Below, piece after piece: positions 1-10,440 of a DNA stretch of 60,000 nucleotides (positions are counted from its first letter, which is position 1; every line of letters begins with the position of its first letter). Made by a program: the position numbers and the translations under genes. The stretch spans positions 6,813,501-6,873,500 of the forward strand of contig NC_064043.1 of the NCBI RefSeq assembly GCF_932526225.1, written 5' to 3'. A model generated the notes under the pieces. That model made no database searches. It was not told the DNA's origin and saw only the letters and a list, made by a program, of their open reading frames with translations. The stretch comes from Nematostella vectensis (Eukaryota > Cnidaria > Anthozoa > Actiniaria > Edwardsiidae).

Positions 1-798
1 AGAAGCCAGGGACACCGTCAAGACCGTCAAAACTCTCATAGAGGATGAACGTAAGAACAGCAGTCCTCTTGAACTTGAAGATTCTTACATATGTACATGC
101 TATTTATAAAAAAAAATATGTGGTTGCAAGAAAGTTTCTGGTTCTATCAATATTTTGTCAAGGCTGTAAAAAAAACAAATTGTGAAAGGTCAGTTAATTA
201 AATAAAATGAAATAAATCTTGCTCTTGATCATCAAACGCTCTGTCTAATGTGTCAAAGAATTCAAGTCTTATCAAGTCTGTTTTGGATATACATTTGCCT
301 TACCCACTAGTCATTTTGTCACAACTAAAATCGTTTCTATCTGTTATAGCTCTTCCATTCGGCTGGGAGGAGGCCTACACTCCAGATGGTGTCCGATATT
401 ATATCAAGTGAGTCAGACTTTTACTTAAAAAGATGTTGCACTTTGACTGTCAAGCTCTTTGTTCAGTTACCTTGACTATCAATATTTGCCTATCATACTT
501 TGTTTCACAGGAAATAAATACACTTCTATCTGAGTTTGCAATAAGGGACCAAACCACCTTATACTCTATTCCAAAGTAAAACAGATAATTGTTGAAGTAA
601 AGTACTATTACTTTTTGGTAATCTTTTAATCCCTCATGGCATCAAAATCTGAGTATTGTATCTTTTCATTTCATCAGCCATGTGACACAGCAGACTTCAT
701 GGCTCCACCCTGTATCCCAAGTCCAGCACTTGCCATCAATTATGGAGAAGAATGAACCAGGGTCCAAGAAAGATGGGGTTCCTGAAACAAGAACATGA
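1..798 (+). CDS. STXBP4: STXBP4 (Synip)-like protein, C-terminal three exons with WW domain (5' partial)
   Basis: Three exons can be read in one frame: 1-50, 350-407 and 678-798, ending in TGA. Donors are GTAAGA (51) and GTGAGT (408). Acceptors are TTATAG (349) and CATCAG (677). The first exon is helical and charged, as at the end of a coiled coil. The second and third encode one WW domain beginning LPFGWEEAYTPDG, with the first Trp in GWEE, the YY-I-N core and the second Trp in TSWLHPV. A tail of about 28 residues follows. In syntaxin-binding protein 4 (PDZ, coiled coil, C-terminal WW) the WW domain is also last and very similar in wording, as I recall it; STXBP4 binds syntaxin 4 and regulates vesicle docking. 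The WW call is firm. The orthologue call is good but rests on about 70 residues. The gene starts left of the window. Confidence 0.7.
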
Positions 799-2330
799 TA
801 CCAGTATTAGCATCTTGTTACAACCCAACAGATGCTGCCATCCTGGACTTGTGATGCTGAGCTCCAACGCAGAAGGAGGAGGATTTAATACATGAGAATG
901 AGCTTGAGTACAAGGCCTAAACCAGAATATTTCTCAAGTAGACCCCTAAGGACGTGGATCCAAACAGTGTCCTTTTTAACGAGGTTTCACAATTTGCCTT
1001 TTAGCTAGAATTAATAGTCAAATAATTTTTTCTTTCAAAAAAGGTAAAAAGATTCTATCATTCTGGTTACCCCCTTGTTTTTATAATTTGTGAAATTGTA
1101 ATCATGTTATATGCCATCATTCAGAAGGGACTGTCGTTCCAACTTGTACTTTTTGGGTATTTTGACAATTTTTAAAAACATTTGTCTTGTATTGACATAT
1201 GTGAAAGCCATGGTTTTCAGAAAGAAAACGGAAAAAAGAAATCTTTTCAGTTTGATTAATTAAAGCATAAATAATGTATATATGCAATTTGAAATGCCAT
1301 ATACCGGTAGTTTCTTGGTGTTACGGAGCACCAGCACCAAAAACACAATAGAACAAAATCCAAAAACAAAGACCTTAGAACAAGACAATGAAATAGAGTA
1401 CAAAGGCCTTGAGCACCAAAAACAAAGCTCTCCGTAACGCCAAGGAATACCCCATATACCTACACATTAATAATAAGAAAATAATTCTTCTTAAATGTCT
1501 TAATTATCACAGAATTAATGGTACCATATCATAGGGAGGATATGGATAGAATGGAAATATGGTTATTTTATATTATTTTATATTATTTGATTGGATAACA
1601 ACCTTATTTTTTCTTGGTTAGCGTTAACCTGCTTTCTAGGAACCCGGCCCAGGTGAATAAAGATTAAGCTTTTTTTTTGAACCAAAAAGTTTGATAAGCC
1701 TGCATTATTTCTTTATGGTAAAGTATACCAGCTGCAATAATTTCTCATCAAAATCCTGATATTATATATCACTGTAAATAAAATATTAATAAAAAAAACA
1801 TGGTGACTAGTTACCCTTCAAAATATCTAAACTTTCTCAAAAAAATAATATCAACAAAGCCAAAACCTCTATCAACCTGTGATAATAGTCAGTAAGAGTT
1901 CCAGTCAAAAAGAGTGTTAATAAAAGTGGTCACAAATTTGTTTTCAAAGAATCAGCATACCAGACCCGTAGCCAGGGGGTCCCCCCCTACTCGACTGGAA
2001 CGTCCTCTCTAATTAAGGAAAATTAAGTACCACTATGAGGTAGGACAAGCTGCCTAAAAAAGCTACAGGATTTTTGGCGTTGTTTTTTGTCTTGATGTCC
2101 AAACAATTCATTCATAGTAGTGTTAAAAGCACCCGCGGATGTGCAGATTTTAAGTAAGACAAGCTTAAGTTTAGTCAGCATTTCGAGAGCAAAGTCTTTC
2201 ATCTTTAAATGGAACTGTGAACTAAATCGAAATGTACATATGCACAACATCATAATCAAATTCAAGTCTGATTTTCTTAGTTTTTTGCTATATCAAGAAA
2301 TATCAATACTTAGACCACTAGTTAACCCAT
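799..2330. other. 3' flank of the WW-protein gene, AT-rich, no gene seen
   Basis: AT-rich sequence without a convincing exon. The transcript of the WW gene probably ends here. AATAAA hexamers on the plus strand occur near 1655 and 1777, but I cannot tell which is used. A short inverted repeat lies at 1315-1440 (listed separately). The open frames around 2023-2443 are low-complexity and have no splice context, so I do not call them. Confidence 0.6.
1308..1446. mobile_element. Short inverted-repeat (MITE-like) element
   Basis: About 15 bp reading CTTGGTGTTACGGAG near 1314-1328 returns inverted near 1427-1441 (CTCCGTAACGCCAAG). The inside is A-rich with no coding potential. It resembles a non-autonomous DNA transposon of about 135 bp. 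No clear target duplication was seen. Confidence 0.5.
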
Positions 2331-2335
2331 TGACT

Positions 2336-3314
2336 CCTGGCTTTTTTGGAGCTGAATTTACAAAAAACAGACTGAAAACAGATACCTCCCCCCCTATTCT
2401 GAGTTTTATACAGCCCGTCAAAGTCAAACACAGCTGCACCTAGCCAGCGGTATCCAAGCTTTCCAACAGTGCTTTGCGGTCCCCACTTTTAATCCCTCGT
2501 CAATGTGCTGAAGCCAGCACAAGTTGATGGTTGCTTGTGTTTTTCATCAAAAATACAGCTATGAGCATATTAGGAGAGTGTCTCAGGACATCATGAAGTC
2601 TTTTGGGGCATAATTGAGTGCTTTGCTTATGGATATTTGCAAGCAAAGGTGGATTCATGATGAGTTTTTCTTGTTTGGCTTTGCCCGGATGAGAAAATAA
2701 TTTTCTAATGAATCACCACAGCTCTCCTAAATGGTGTCTTTTCTGAAACCAAATTGATTGCAAAATTGTTTACACTGCTATTCTGGATCTGTATGACCTG
2801 GAATTGATTTGTTTGGCTTCGGGGTGAAAAGACCATCTGACTTTGGGGAGAGGAGTGTTGACTGGCCCTCCCCTCGTAAATTTTCCCCTGGATCTCCCAG
2901 AATGCTTTGCAATACGTAAAGATATTTTCGTGGTTGTACAATCCTTCAAGGAATGAACATTGTGTTTTGAGGCCAAGGAAATGTACCTGGAGGATCAGAA
3001 TAAAGGTATCTATTTGTGTCTTGAGCTGTGTTTGCTGATTTCTCTCCCTTGTGTGGTATTTTGAGCGTTTTATTGAGAGGGGTGATTCTGCTTTTCTCTC
3101 CTTGTTCGATTTGAGATTTGTCAAAAAACCTGTGCTATTATTTGGCTTAAGAGTAGATGCCAACACCTTGGTTGGATGCATACCTGCAAGACCATTTATC
3201 CCTTAGACTGATGCCTGAGTATCTTCATCTTGTTGTGTTTATTTTGAATTTATGAATTTTTTGGGTTGTGGGTACTTCCCAAAGCCGGTACAGGCCGGTT
3301 GAGGGGTCAATGTG
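2336..3314. mobile_element. TTAA-flanked non-autonomous DNA transposon, copy A
   Basis: This 979 bp unit is repeated in direct orientation at 3837-4816. It begins CCCATTGACTCCTGG after a TTAA (2332-2335). It ends GAGGGGTCAATGTG, an imperfect inverse of the start, followed here by a degenerate TTTA. TTAA flanks and termini beginning CC(C/A) are typical of the piggyBac superfamily, so a piggyBac-like non-autonomous element is the best guess. The minus strand carries an open frame of about 158 codons (2705-3181). It is present in both copies but has no recognisable domain or catalytic motif, so I treat it as filler or relic. Confidence 0.6.
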
Positions 3315-3836
3315 TTTACCAACACACCCTAAAAATCATGCTTGCCTCACTGCCTGAGAACAATGCATTTTTCGCAAGCTTAGGTGCATACAACAGTGTA
3401 GGCAAATTCTGCTTGATATACAAACAAGCCTCCTTTAAGTTATGGCTGATATTCTAACAGATAATTCTTATGTTAAAACCATTAGGGAAACCACAGGGAG
3501 CCCAAATTCTATAAAAATATTTGCCTTTATAAATTCAAAGCAGCAGTGTCAACCCACTTTTGGTACTTTTCCTGTATATTCACCGTCAAAGTAATCTTAT
3601 CACAAAACCTTGCCTGAATCTGATGTTTTCTTGGGCATTTTTTTCTAAAAAAGCTATGCATATCATCCCTATCAATGAGTCCAGTCATGTCCAAGTAAAA
3701 AAAATTCTATTTTCTAGGTTAAAGATATTCACTTGCTAGAAATGGCATATATGTGATCCAATCCACTGGTGTATGTCACAGCACAAGTCTAAAAAGGTCT
3801 AGTTATTTTGATTAAAATCTAGGGGTGGTTGATAAA
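3315..3836. other. Unique spacer between the two TTAA elements
   Basis: About 520 bp of AT-rich unique sequence. Short open frames are present, but there are no splice signals, homology or repeats I can name. Confidence 0.5.
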
Positions 3837-4816
3837 CCCATTGACTCCTGGCTTTTTTGGAGCTGAATCTACAAAAAACAGACTGAAAACAGATACCTCC
3901 CCCCCTATTCTGAGTTTTATACAGCCCGTCAAAGTCAAATACAGCTGCACCTAGTCAGCGGTATCCAAGCTTTCCAACAGTGCTTTGCGGTCCCCACTAT
4001 TAATCCCTCGTCGATGTGCTGAAGCCAGCACAAGTTGATGGTTGCTTGTATTTTTCATCAAAAATACAGCTATGAGCATATTAGGAGAGTGTCTCAGGAC
4101 ATCATGAAGTCTTTTGGGGCATAATTGAGTGCTTTGCTTATGGATATTTGCAAGCAAAGGTGGATTCATGATGATTTTTTCTTGTTTTGCTTTGCCCGGA
4201 TGAGAAAATAATTTTCTAATGAATCACCACAGCTCTCCTAAATGCTTTCTTTTCTGAAACCAAATTGATTCCAAAATTGTTTACACTGCTATTCTGGGTC
4301 TGTATGGCCTGGAATTGATTCGTTTGGCTTCGGGGTGAAAGACTTTGGGGAGAGGAGTGTTGACTGGCCCTCCCCTCGTGAATTTTCCCCTGGATCTCCC
4401 AGAATGCTTTGCAATACGTAAAGATATTTTCGTGGTTGTACAATCCTTCAAGGAATGAACATTGTGTTTTGAGGCCAAGGAAATGTACCTGGAGGATCAA
4501 AATAAAGGTATCTATTTGTGTCTTGAGCTGTGTTTGCTGATTTCTCTCCCTTGTGTGGTATTTTGAGCGTTTTATATAGAGGGGTGATTCTGCTTTTCTC
4601 TCCTTGTTCGATTTGAGATTTGTCAAAAAACCTGTGCTATTATTTGGCTTAAGAGTAGATGCCAACACCTTGGTTGGATGCATATCTGCAAGACCATTTA
4701 TCCCTTAGACTGATGCCTGAGTATCTTCATCTTGTTGTGTTTATTTTGAATTTATGAATTTTTTGGGTTGTGGGTACTTCCCAAAGCCGGTACAGGCCGG
4801 TTGAGGGGTCAATGTG
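3837..4816. mobile_element. TTAA-flanked non-autonomous DNA transposon, copy B
   Basis: Second copy of the element at 2336-3314, same orientation. It differs by scattered substitutions and a short deletion near 4340. The right end is followed by an intact TTAA (4817-4820); the left flank is TAAA. The flanks of A and B differ, which favours two insertions over a segmental duplication, although the direct orientation and 1.5 kb spacing would also allow duplication followed by decay. Confidence 0.6.
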
Positions 4817-5329
4817 TTAAAATGAACTTATATTGGGCAGGGTCAAGAGAGTAATATAGTTCTATTGAAATTAACAATTTCCCATCATTTATCTGAAAAA
4901 CACGCAAAAATTAGAATGCTGGATTCAAGATGGTCGAAATCAACTATGCAATACTACAATTAAAACTATAGTACAATGCTATACAAGTACAATTGAATTG
5001 TGTATTGGCAGCAGGTCGTTTTCCTGACTGGCCGTAAGGGGATCTGTTTTAAACTCACCGAAAATTGCCTGCTTCCCGGCTCTCCAGTGTTTTCTTCTTC
5101 GGTTGTTATATGTCTACTTTCAATTCTTTCTTCTCATCTTGTTATGCAAGACAAGAATTCGTCCGTTCGAGTTTAAATATTGCAAAATTTTATAACATGG
5201 GAAAACATACATTCTATGTATAACAAAAAGAATTTTAGAAGCCTAAATTGTTCAATGATAGAGCTCTCTTAATCTGAATTCCAAAGCTGGATTAATTTTG
5301 AATGTTTATAGCAGGATGCTAAAGAGGTG

Positions 5330-5520
5330 TGCTAGAGGGCAAAAAAGTGCAGAATAGGGCAAAAAAGTGCAGAATAGGGCAAAAAAGTGTGCGTTAGAGC
5401 AAAAAAGTGTGCAATATGACAAAAAAGTGCGTGCTATAGCAAAAAAGGGTAAAATGTGCGCGATAGGGCAAAAACAAGTTAGGCAAAAAAATGTGAAACG
5501 GCAAAACTAGACAAAAAATG
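5330..5520. repeat. Degenerate ~20 bp minisatellite
   Basis: Eight or so imperfect units built on GGCAAAAAAGTGCAGAATA run from about 5335 to 5520, becoming more degenerate to the right. The rest of 4820-5330 and 5520-6120 is AT-rich with no gene seen. Confidence 0.75.
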
Positions 5521-6279
5521 CAAAACGCGTTTGCAGCGTTGAAATGTTATGCAGCACTTTATGACATAACAAAATAATGTCCCTACTTCAACAAAAAAAA
5601 TATCAAGCTTTTCTTATTGGTTAGAAAAATAGTATGACTATTTTTAGAAACTATGATAATCAAACTATCATATCCAAAATTCCAGGTACATATAACGCAA
5701 TAAGAAATAGCAGTAAATCTAAATCGAGAAATTCCTTGTTGAGCCGGGCTTGTGCAACACTGTGCGCAAGGCCTAAGTGTAAACAATCAGATGGGCATAA
5801 GAGCTGAGACTCATAGACTCCTATCAACTCCCATATATCAGTTTGCAAAAGGCTTAATACAGGAGTGGATCTAGTAGTCCCAATAACACCAAATTAGACC
5901 AGGTTTTCTGTGCTGAGTTTTAAAAAAAAGGAACGGCATCTTTTCCCCTTCTCTTTCCTTTACTTTTGCTGGTTACACCAATCTGGGTCTCCAGAAAATG
6001 GGGGTGGATTAGAACCCAGAAAAAAATTTAAAAGCTGTTGATTTTGTGATAAAAGCCCCAAAAGATTCTAATTCCTTCATTATGAGCTTAAAAAATACAT
6101 GACAAACATGTGTACATAACATTGATAATAGAAAAAGCTTACCCCCCCCAATCCTCCCTCTAGCCCAATGGAAAACCATGAATCAATCTGTCACAAACAC
6201 CCCCCATGCCAGACAAAAATTGGGTCATTTCTTATTAAGTAATCTTCAAATACTATGCTTTTTCCAGGTGATACCTATG

Positions 6280-6432
6280 ACTGTGCACCCCCCCCCCCCC
6301 CCCCTCATCTCAGCCAACTCTGGGTAAACATCCATGATAGCCTGACAAAGGCTACACTGACCCCCCCCCCCCCCCCCCTCTCAGCCAACCATGGGTACGT
6401 ACCCATGATAGCCTGACAAAGGCTATACTGAC
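6280..6432. repeat. Two tandem units headed by poly(C) runs
   Basis: Two copies of a ~75 bp unit: a poly(C) run (6289-6304 and 6361-6378), then TCAGCCAAC and CATGATAGCCTGACAAAGGC with small changes. They abut the 3' end of the phosphatase gene on the minus strand and could lie in its 3' UTR or just downstream. Confidence 0.7.
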
Positions 6433-6435
6433 CTT

Positions 6436-7077
6436 TTAGGCATCTGGTAAATCGAGGGAAACAATATCTCCATTCTCTATATATTCCAAAGGACGATTGA
6501 AGTGCCAGTTTAAAAATTTTCTCAAGAAATGTGAATGAGAGAAAACTGCAATGCTTTTCTCTGATCTTGTCTTTAGGAAGTCATTAAATTTAGCAGCCCT
6601 TGAAGCCAAATCCTCCTCTGATTCAATCTCTCCTTCATCAGACTTAAACCACTGCAGAAACTCCTCTTGATCCCGGAACTGAAGAGAACCAGAATACCAC
6701 CAAATGTTAGTCTCCACTGCTGAAAAATCCAGTGCAGGATACATTGGCCCAAGCTTGTCTTTGGCGGTCCCTATATCACAAACACCACTCATACGTTCCC
6801 TACATAAATCAGTAATAAGGACATTTTCGCCCCCATATGCGATAAGGCAAGTCTGTAGAGCTCTTTGAAATGGTGAACATATTGCAATATCGATGCCCAG
6901 GTCTTTGATTTTGTCTCTGATTTCAGCGGCCTGTTTTTTGCCAAAGTCAGTCAGTTTAGTGTCCACAAATTTGTAAGAATCAAGATTGTCTTCTGGCGTT
7001 TCGCCTCTGTAAATAGCTTGACTGACGACATTGAATGAAGTCTGTGCATGTCGAATGAAGTGTATTTTTCGAGTCAT
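6436..7077 (-). CDS. Histidine phosphatase superfamily (phosphoglycerate-mutase-like) protein
   Basis: Intronless frame of 213 codons. The start at 7077 was chosen because the next residues (TRKIHFIRHAQTSFN) form the first beta strand and the catalytic RHG-type motif. The frame stays open upstream for 68 codons, but that part is low-complexity and likely 5' UTR. The first catalytic His is in IRHAQTS (about residue 9). The second is in FSHSHFLRKFL (about residue 179). The internal CSPFQRALQTC supplies the conserved S-P-x-x-R-A-x-x-T. The family transfers or removes phosphate through a phospho-histidine; substrates range from sugar phosphates to proteins and cannot be told here. Length matches short cytosolic PGAM-like phosphatases. 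It is divergently arranged with the gene starting at 7964. The lack of introns could mean an old retrocopy, but the frame is intact and both active-site histidines are present. Confidence 0.85.
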   Translation of the reverse strand: MTRKIHFIRHAQTSFNVVSQAIYRGETPEDNLDSYKFVDTKLTDFGKKQAAEIRDKIKDLGIDIAICSPFQRALQTCLIAYGGENVLITDLCRERMSGVCDIGTAKDKLGPMYPALDFSAVETNIWWYSGSLQFRDQEEFLQWFKSDEGEIESEEDLASRAAKFNDFLKTRSEKSIAVFSHSHFLRKFLNWHFNRPLEYIENGDIVSLDLPDA

Positions 7078-7963
7078 TGGGTCTGACAGTTTACAGTGAC
7101 TCCTATCAAAGCATAAATGTGATTTTGCACTTTTTCCGCCTTGCTTCGTAGAATCTAGTAGGAAATGTAGGAATCGAAAACAAAGTGACCGAGAGGGCCT
7201 AGAATCTAAGTAAGTTTTGGGATGCCTGTGGTAAAAAAAAGCTAAAATGTGTTCGTGAACCAGGAGATGAATACAATACACTAAAAACTGATATTTGAAT
7301 CTGCCAAATTTTTGTCTTTAATAAGACTTCTTCAGGTCTTGCTTGCCTGGAGGTATGAGCCCCTGCAGGAAAACATGTTCTCCCGACCCCTGTCAAGACC
7401 ATATAAACCCGATTGTATCTTTTTCTTTGAGGCGGAAGGAGTACACCAGCCCCTGTTCGGATGTGTTAAATTTAATCACACCTGAAAAAAGGAAGATTCT
7501 CTTTCTTGTTCGATGCTTTTTTTTAAGCCAGTTGTTATCAAATTTTTTATCTATTTTTTTCTAAGATGGACTATAGATTTTTCGCACTCAAGACCAGGGG
7601 CTCATAATCTTAGCTTACATATCTCCGCCTCCCCCCCCCCCCCTCCCCCCCCCCCCCTCATCCCCTTCCCCCAAAGCTTGGGTGCGCGCGAAAATTTAGC
7701 GGGTGCGCGAGGCGCGGGCAGTGACGTATTCCGACCGAATGTGATGCAACAATCATATCCGGCTACAACTCTCCGTTTCATTAGCAATGATCGCAGTTAT
7801 TCTCGGCGTTTTGTTCAGATCGTTTTTTGCAATTATCAATGATTCACTTCCCATTCCATTCGGTTTTGGAAATACCAAACAGATTTTACTGGATTCTTTA
7901 ATGGTTAGTTGCATCTCGCAGCAAATCAAGAAACCGAGAAGTAGAAGAAAGCGGAAATGTTGA
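7078..7963. promoter_or_regulatory. Intergenic region between divergent genes, possible bidirectional promoter
   Basis: The phosphatase (minus) and the small membrane-protein gene (plus) start about 890 bp apart, head to head. The middle (7675-7740) is locally GC- and CpG-rich after a long C tract at 7630-7657, in contrast to the AT-rich surroundings. No clear TATA box was found for either direction. A shared CpG-type promoter is an inference from this layout. Confidence 0.4.
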
Positions 7964-8637
7964 ATGGAGGAGAAAAAGTGTTCGGAAAGTGGTTTCCTCG
8001 CGGCTCACGCATATTTTGATTTGCGCATGTGTCTGCTTTCGTTTGTGCAAATCGACCCAAACTCTTTCTTATCCATTTTCGCAGGCGTCTTCCTACTAAC
8101 AGACGATTCCGTTTCTAAAGCCCATGGTTTGATTGAATACTCTGGTAAGTTGCAATCGTAATATCAGCATCAACTTTTTTGCGCCGTCATTTTTTGCGTT
8201 TACAAATTTTGTGTCAACATGTTATATTCGTAAATGTTTTATTACACAAGTTAAATACCAACAGCCAATCAAAATTTCCAACTTAAATACATATAATTTT
8301 GTTTTCATTTTTAGGCCCTCAGCAACTCGAAAGTCTGTTTCATGGGCGACCCGCTACAAATCCCAAAGAGGCGAGCAGCGCTCTAGCGACATACACCGCG
8401 TCCCCGGCTGCGTCCTTTAAGCAACACTTTTGGCTGGTCGCGACCGCAGTTTACGTATTCATTGCGTGCATCCTTGTCAAGCTATTGGCCGATGCTTTTT
8501 TCATATATGGAAGCGAGCTGGAGGAGATTGCGCATAACGAGGCCGTGCATTGTGCTGTGCATGTCGAGCCAGCAGCAGAGGGAAGCGACGCCATGAGGAT
8601 TGAAGAACGGGATTACAAATCACAGGTATCATGCTAG
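7964..8637 (+). CDS. Small single-pass membrane protein, two exons, unknown function
   Basis: Exon 1 is 7964-8144 (donor CTG|GTAAGT) and exon 2 is 8315-8637 (acceptor TTTTTAG). The intron is phase 1 and the joined frame is 167 codons plus TAG. AATAAA at 8645-8650 gives a plausible polyadenylation signal. Exon 2 encodes one strong membrane segment (HFWLVATAVYVFIACILVKL) followed by a short acidic tail with two Cys and ending near RDYKSQVSC. The region before it has a weaker hydrophobic stretch (CLLSFVQI to FAGVFLL). I do not recognise the family. The exact start is uncertain: exon 1 contains a TTTTCGCAG that could be an acceptor at about 8085, in which case the first coding part lies elsewhere. 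The splice junction and exon 2 frame are well supported; function is unknown. Confidence 0.6.
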
Positions 8638-8650
8638 AAAAAATAATAAA

Positions 8651-9028
8651 ACTTACTATTATTGTTAAACTATTGTCTTATATATCATTATTTTTTTGAT
8701 CATGTGCACCGCTAGTTATTGGACCCGCCGCATATTAAGAACTTTTAGATTGTATTAAAAACTCGGATATTGCTGCACTAGCCACCTTCGACTTTAATCT
8801 TATATGGAGACATTTTTTCGAGGTGAAAAAAAAACAGTGAGTAAAAATAAATAGAAATAAGTTATAATTTTACCTGTAGCCAAAATTCAATAGGGTGGGG
8901 TTTGCCCCGTTACCCCTATCTCAGGCTAATATCTCTACGACTTATTTATCTTGTGGTTTTCCTCTTGTTGTTTAATATTCCAGGAGGCTCTGCCTCATGA
9001 GTAGAGCGAGCAGCCATTCGTCCTCCTA
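8651..9028. other. Intergenic, no gene seen
   Basis: AT-rich sequence downstream of the membrane-protein gene. A small GC hairpin near 8898-8930 (GGGGTTTGCCCC) is the only structure noted. Confidence 0.5.
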
Positions 9029-9452
9029 AGTGTGGACTTTAAAGCACACTAGCACACACACATTGGCACCAGTCGGGCCAAGACGGGACGCTAGCACAGT
9101 CTATTACCCTTGCAGTTCGGCAACCATGGACAGCTGTTTCGTCCTTATTAGGACTCGTCAGCATGACATAGCCGGTTTGCCTAAGTTAAACTTCATCGGC
9201 AAAAAAACTGCAGGGCGACTTCGACTCGAACAAAGTGCTTTAAACCACAGCTTAGATCCATGTGGGATCTAGAGCTGCGACCGGGCTAGCGTGTACCAAT
9301 TGTGCGGATCACGCATGCAATTGGCACACGCTAGTCTAAAACTCCGTCGGATAGCCAAACTATCCTTGCGAGTATGTATACATAAATGTGGACTTTAAAA
9401 GCACACTAGCACCAGTCGGGCCAAGACGGGACGCTAGCACAGTCTATTACCC
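9029..9452. repeat. Partial direct repeat flanking a palindrome
   Basis: A ~65-85 bp segment starting GTGGACTTTAAAGCACACTA and running through GACGGGACGCTAGCACAGTC occurs at 9030-9112 and again at 9388-9451. Between them a near-perfect hairpin (9284-9333) pairs CTAGCGTGT.CCAATTG with CAATTGGCACACGCTAG. This looks like a broken transposon with one end duplicated. No coding sequence is supported. Confidence 0.6.
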
Positions 9453-9604
9453 GGGCTTTAGATTTTACTAAAATGCTCAGTACTGAAGGGTTTGACTATA
9501 CAAATGCCAGGCAAAGTTTCAATAATTATCAAGGACAGCAAATAAATTAGAAGGAAATGTAGGGATAGAATAATTGGAACGAAGAACAAGCTAACATAAA
9601 AAAT

Positions 9605-9610
9605 CTTTAT
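9605..9610 (-). terminator. Polyadenylation signal AATAAA downstream of H2A.X
   Basis: AATAAAG is read on the minus strand about 260 nt past the H2A stop codon. With the stem-loop at 9818-9845 this would allow both replication-type and polyadenylated transcripts, as is established for vertebrate H2AX. Confidence 0.5.
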
Positions 9611-9791
9611 TGTACAAAACACAAAAATAAACAAGGTAAATCATGGACTTTCTATACTTTCAATCATATTCATATATACAATAAATTCTATTATCTATTT
9701 AACTATGATACAGAATCCGCTAAACCTGACCCCAAAACAAGTCAGCCATCTTGTTCACATATTCACTCAATAAATGTCAAATTACAGCGAT

Positions 9792-9845
9792 CACTCACTT
9801 TCTTTATCCTTATTAGTGGCTCAAAAAAAAAAAAAAAAAAGAGCC
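9792..9845 (-). terminator. Histone mRNA 3' stem-loop with T18 loop, plus downstream element
   Basis: On the minus strand, 25 nt after the stop codon, GGCTC (9845-9841) pairs with GAGCC (9822-9818) and is followed by AC. These are the arms of the histone stem-loop, normally closed by a four-base loop. Here 18 T residues stand between them. A purine-rich stretch, GATAAAGAAAGTGAG, follows at 9807-9793 in the place of the histone downstream element that pairs with U7 snRNA. Sequence and spacing fit well; only the loop is abnormal. Confidence 0.8.
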
Positions 9846-9870
9846 GTTTATACGTAGAAGCCTTGCTTGT

Positions 9871-10293
9871 TTAGTATTCCTGGCTTTGACTGCTTCCCAA
9901 GCCTTTCTTGGATTTCCCGCTACCACCAGTGTTGGACTTTTTCGGAAGCAAAACAGCTTGTATGTTCGGTAACACTCCGCCTTGGGCGATAGTTACTCCT
10001 TGTAGGAGCTTATTCAATTCTTCGTCGTTCCTGACTGCTAGCTGAAGATGCCTGGGTACAATTCGGCTCTTTTTGTTGTCTCTTGCGGCGTTACCGGCTA
10101 ACTCAAGGATTTCGGCGGTGAGGTATTCGAGAACGGCGGCCATGTATACGGGAGCTCCAGCACCAACTCGCTCAGCGTAATTTCCCTTGCGAAGAAAGCG
10201 GTGAATTCTACCAACTGGAAACTGTAAGCCAGCTCTACTTGATCTTGTTTTTACTTTGGATTTGTTGATTTTGCCTTTACCGCGTCCTGACAT
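9871..10293 (-). CDS. H2AX: Histone H2A.X
   Basis: Intronless frame of 140 codons, starting MSGRGKGK. An in-frame ATG lies 6 codons upstream but the conserved N-terminus fixes this start. The histone fold is complete: [72 protein letters not shown] and the docking region [19 protein letters not shown]. The protein ends in SQEY, the SQ(E/D)-hydrophobic motif whose serine is phosphorylated at DNA breaks (gamma-H2A.X). Canonical H2A lacks this tail. It forms dimers with H2B in nucleosomes. The gene stands alone, with no other core histone in the window. It has a TATA box, two CCAAT boxes, a stem-loop and a later AATAAA. Slight differences from the most conserved H2A sequences ([14 protein letters not shown]) fit a lineage variant. 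Confidence 0.97.
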   Translation of the reverse strand: MSGRGKGKINKSKVKTRSSRAGLQFPVGRIHRFLRKGNYAERVGAGAPVYMAAVLEYLTAEILELAGNAARDNKKSRIVPRHLQLAVRNDEELNKLLQGVTIAQGGVLPNIQAVLLPKKSNTGGSGKSKKGLGSSQSQEY

Positions 10294-10375
10294 CTTACTT
10301 ATGTACTTCAAGAACTTTGACTAACTCCTATCGGGATTTGGCGGAGACTAAAGGGACGATAAAACGCGTTTGAAG

Positions 10376-10440
10376 TATTTATATAGTCGTCCGGATCGAA
10401 ATGCCCCAATCAGAAGACGTGAAGAAAAGCAAGATCCAAT
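10376..10440 (-). promoter_or_regulatory. H2A.X promoter: TATA box and two CCAAT boxes
   Basis: TATATAAATA on the minus strand (10385-10376) lies about 83 nt upstream of the H2A.X ATG. CCAAT pentamers at 10406-10410 and 10436-10440 (plus orientation, so inverted relative to the gene) lie 20 and 50 nt further up. TATA plus paired CCAAT boxes is usual for histone genes. Confidence 0.75.

Noticed and set aside
2705-3181. 158-codon gene on the minus strand (and its twin at 4216-4683)
   Set aside because: It lies wholly inside a transposon copy, has no recognised domain and no expression signals.
9030-9272. 80-codon plus frame
   Set aside because: It overlaps a direct repeat and a palindrome of transposon type, with no other coding evidence.
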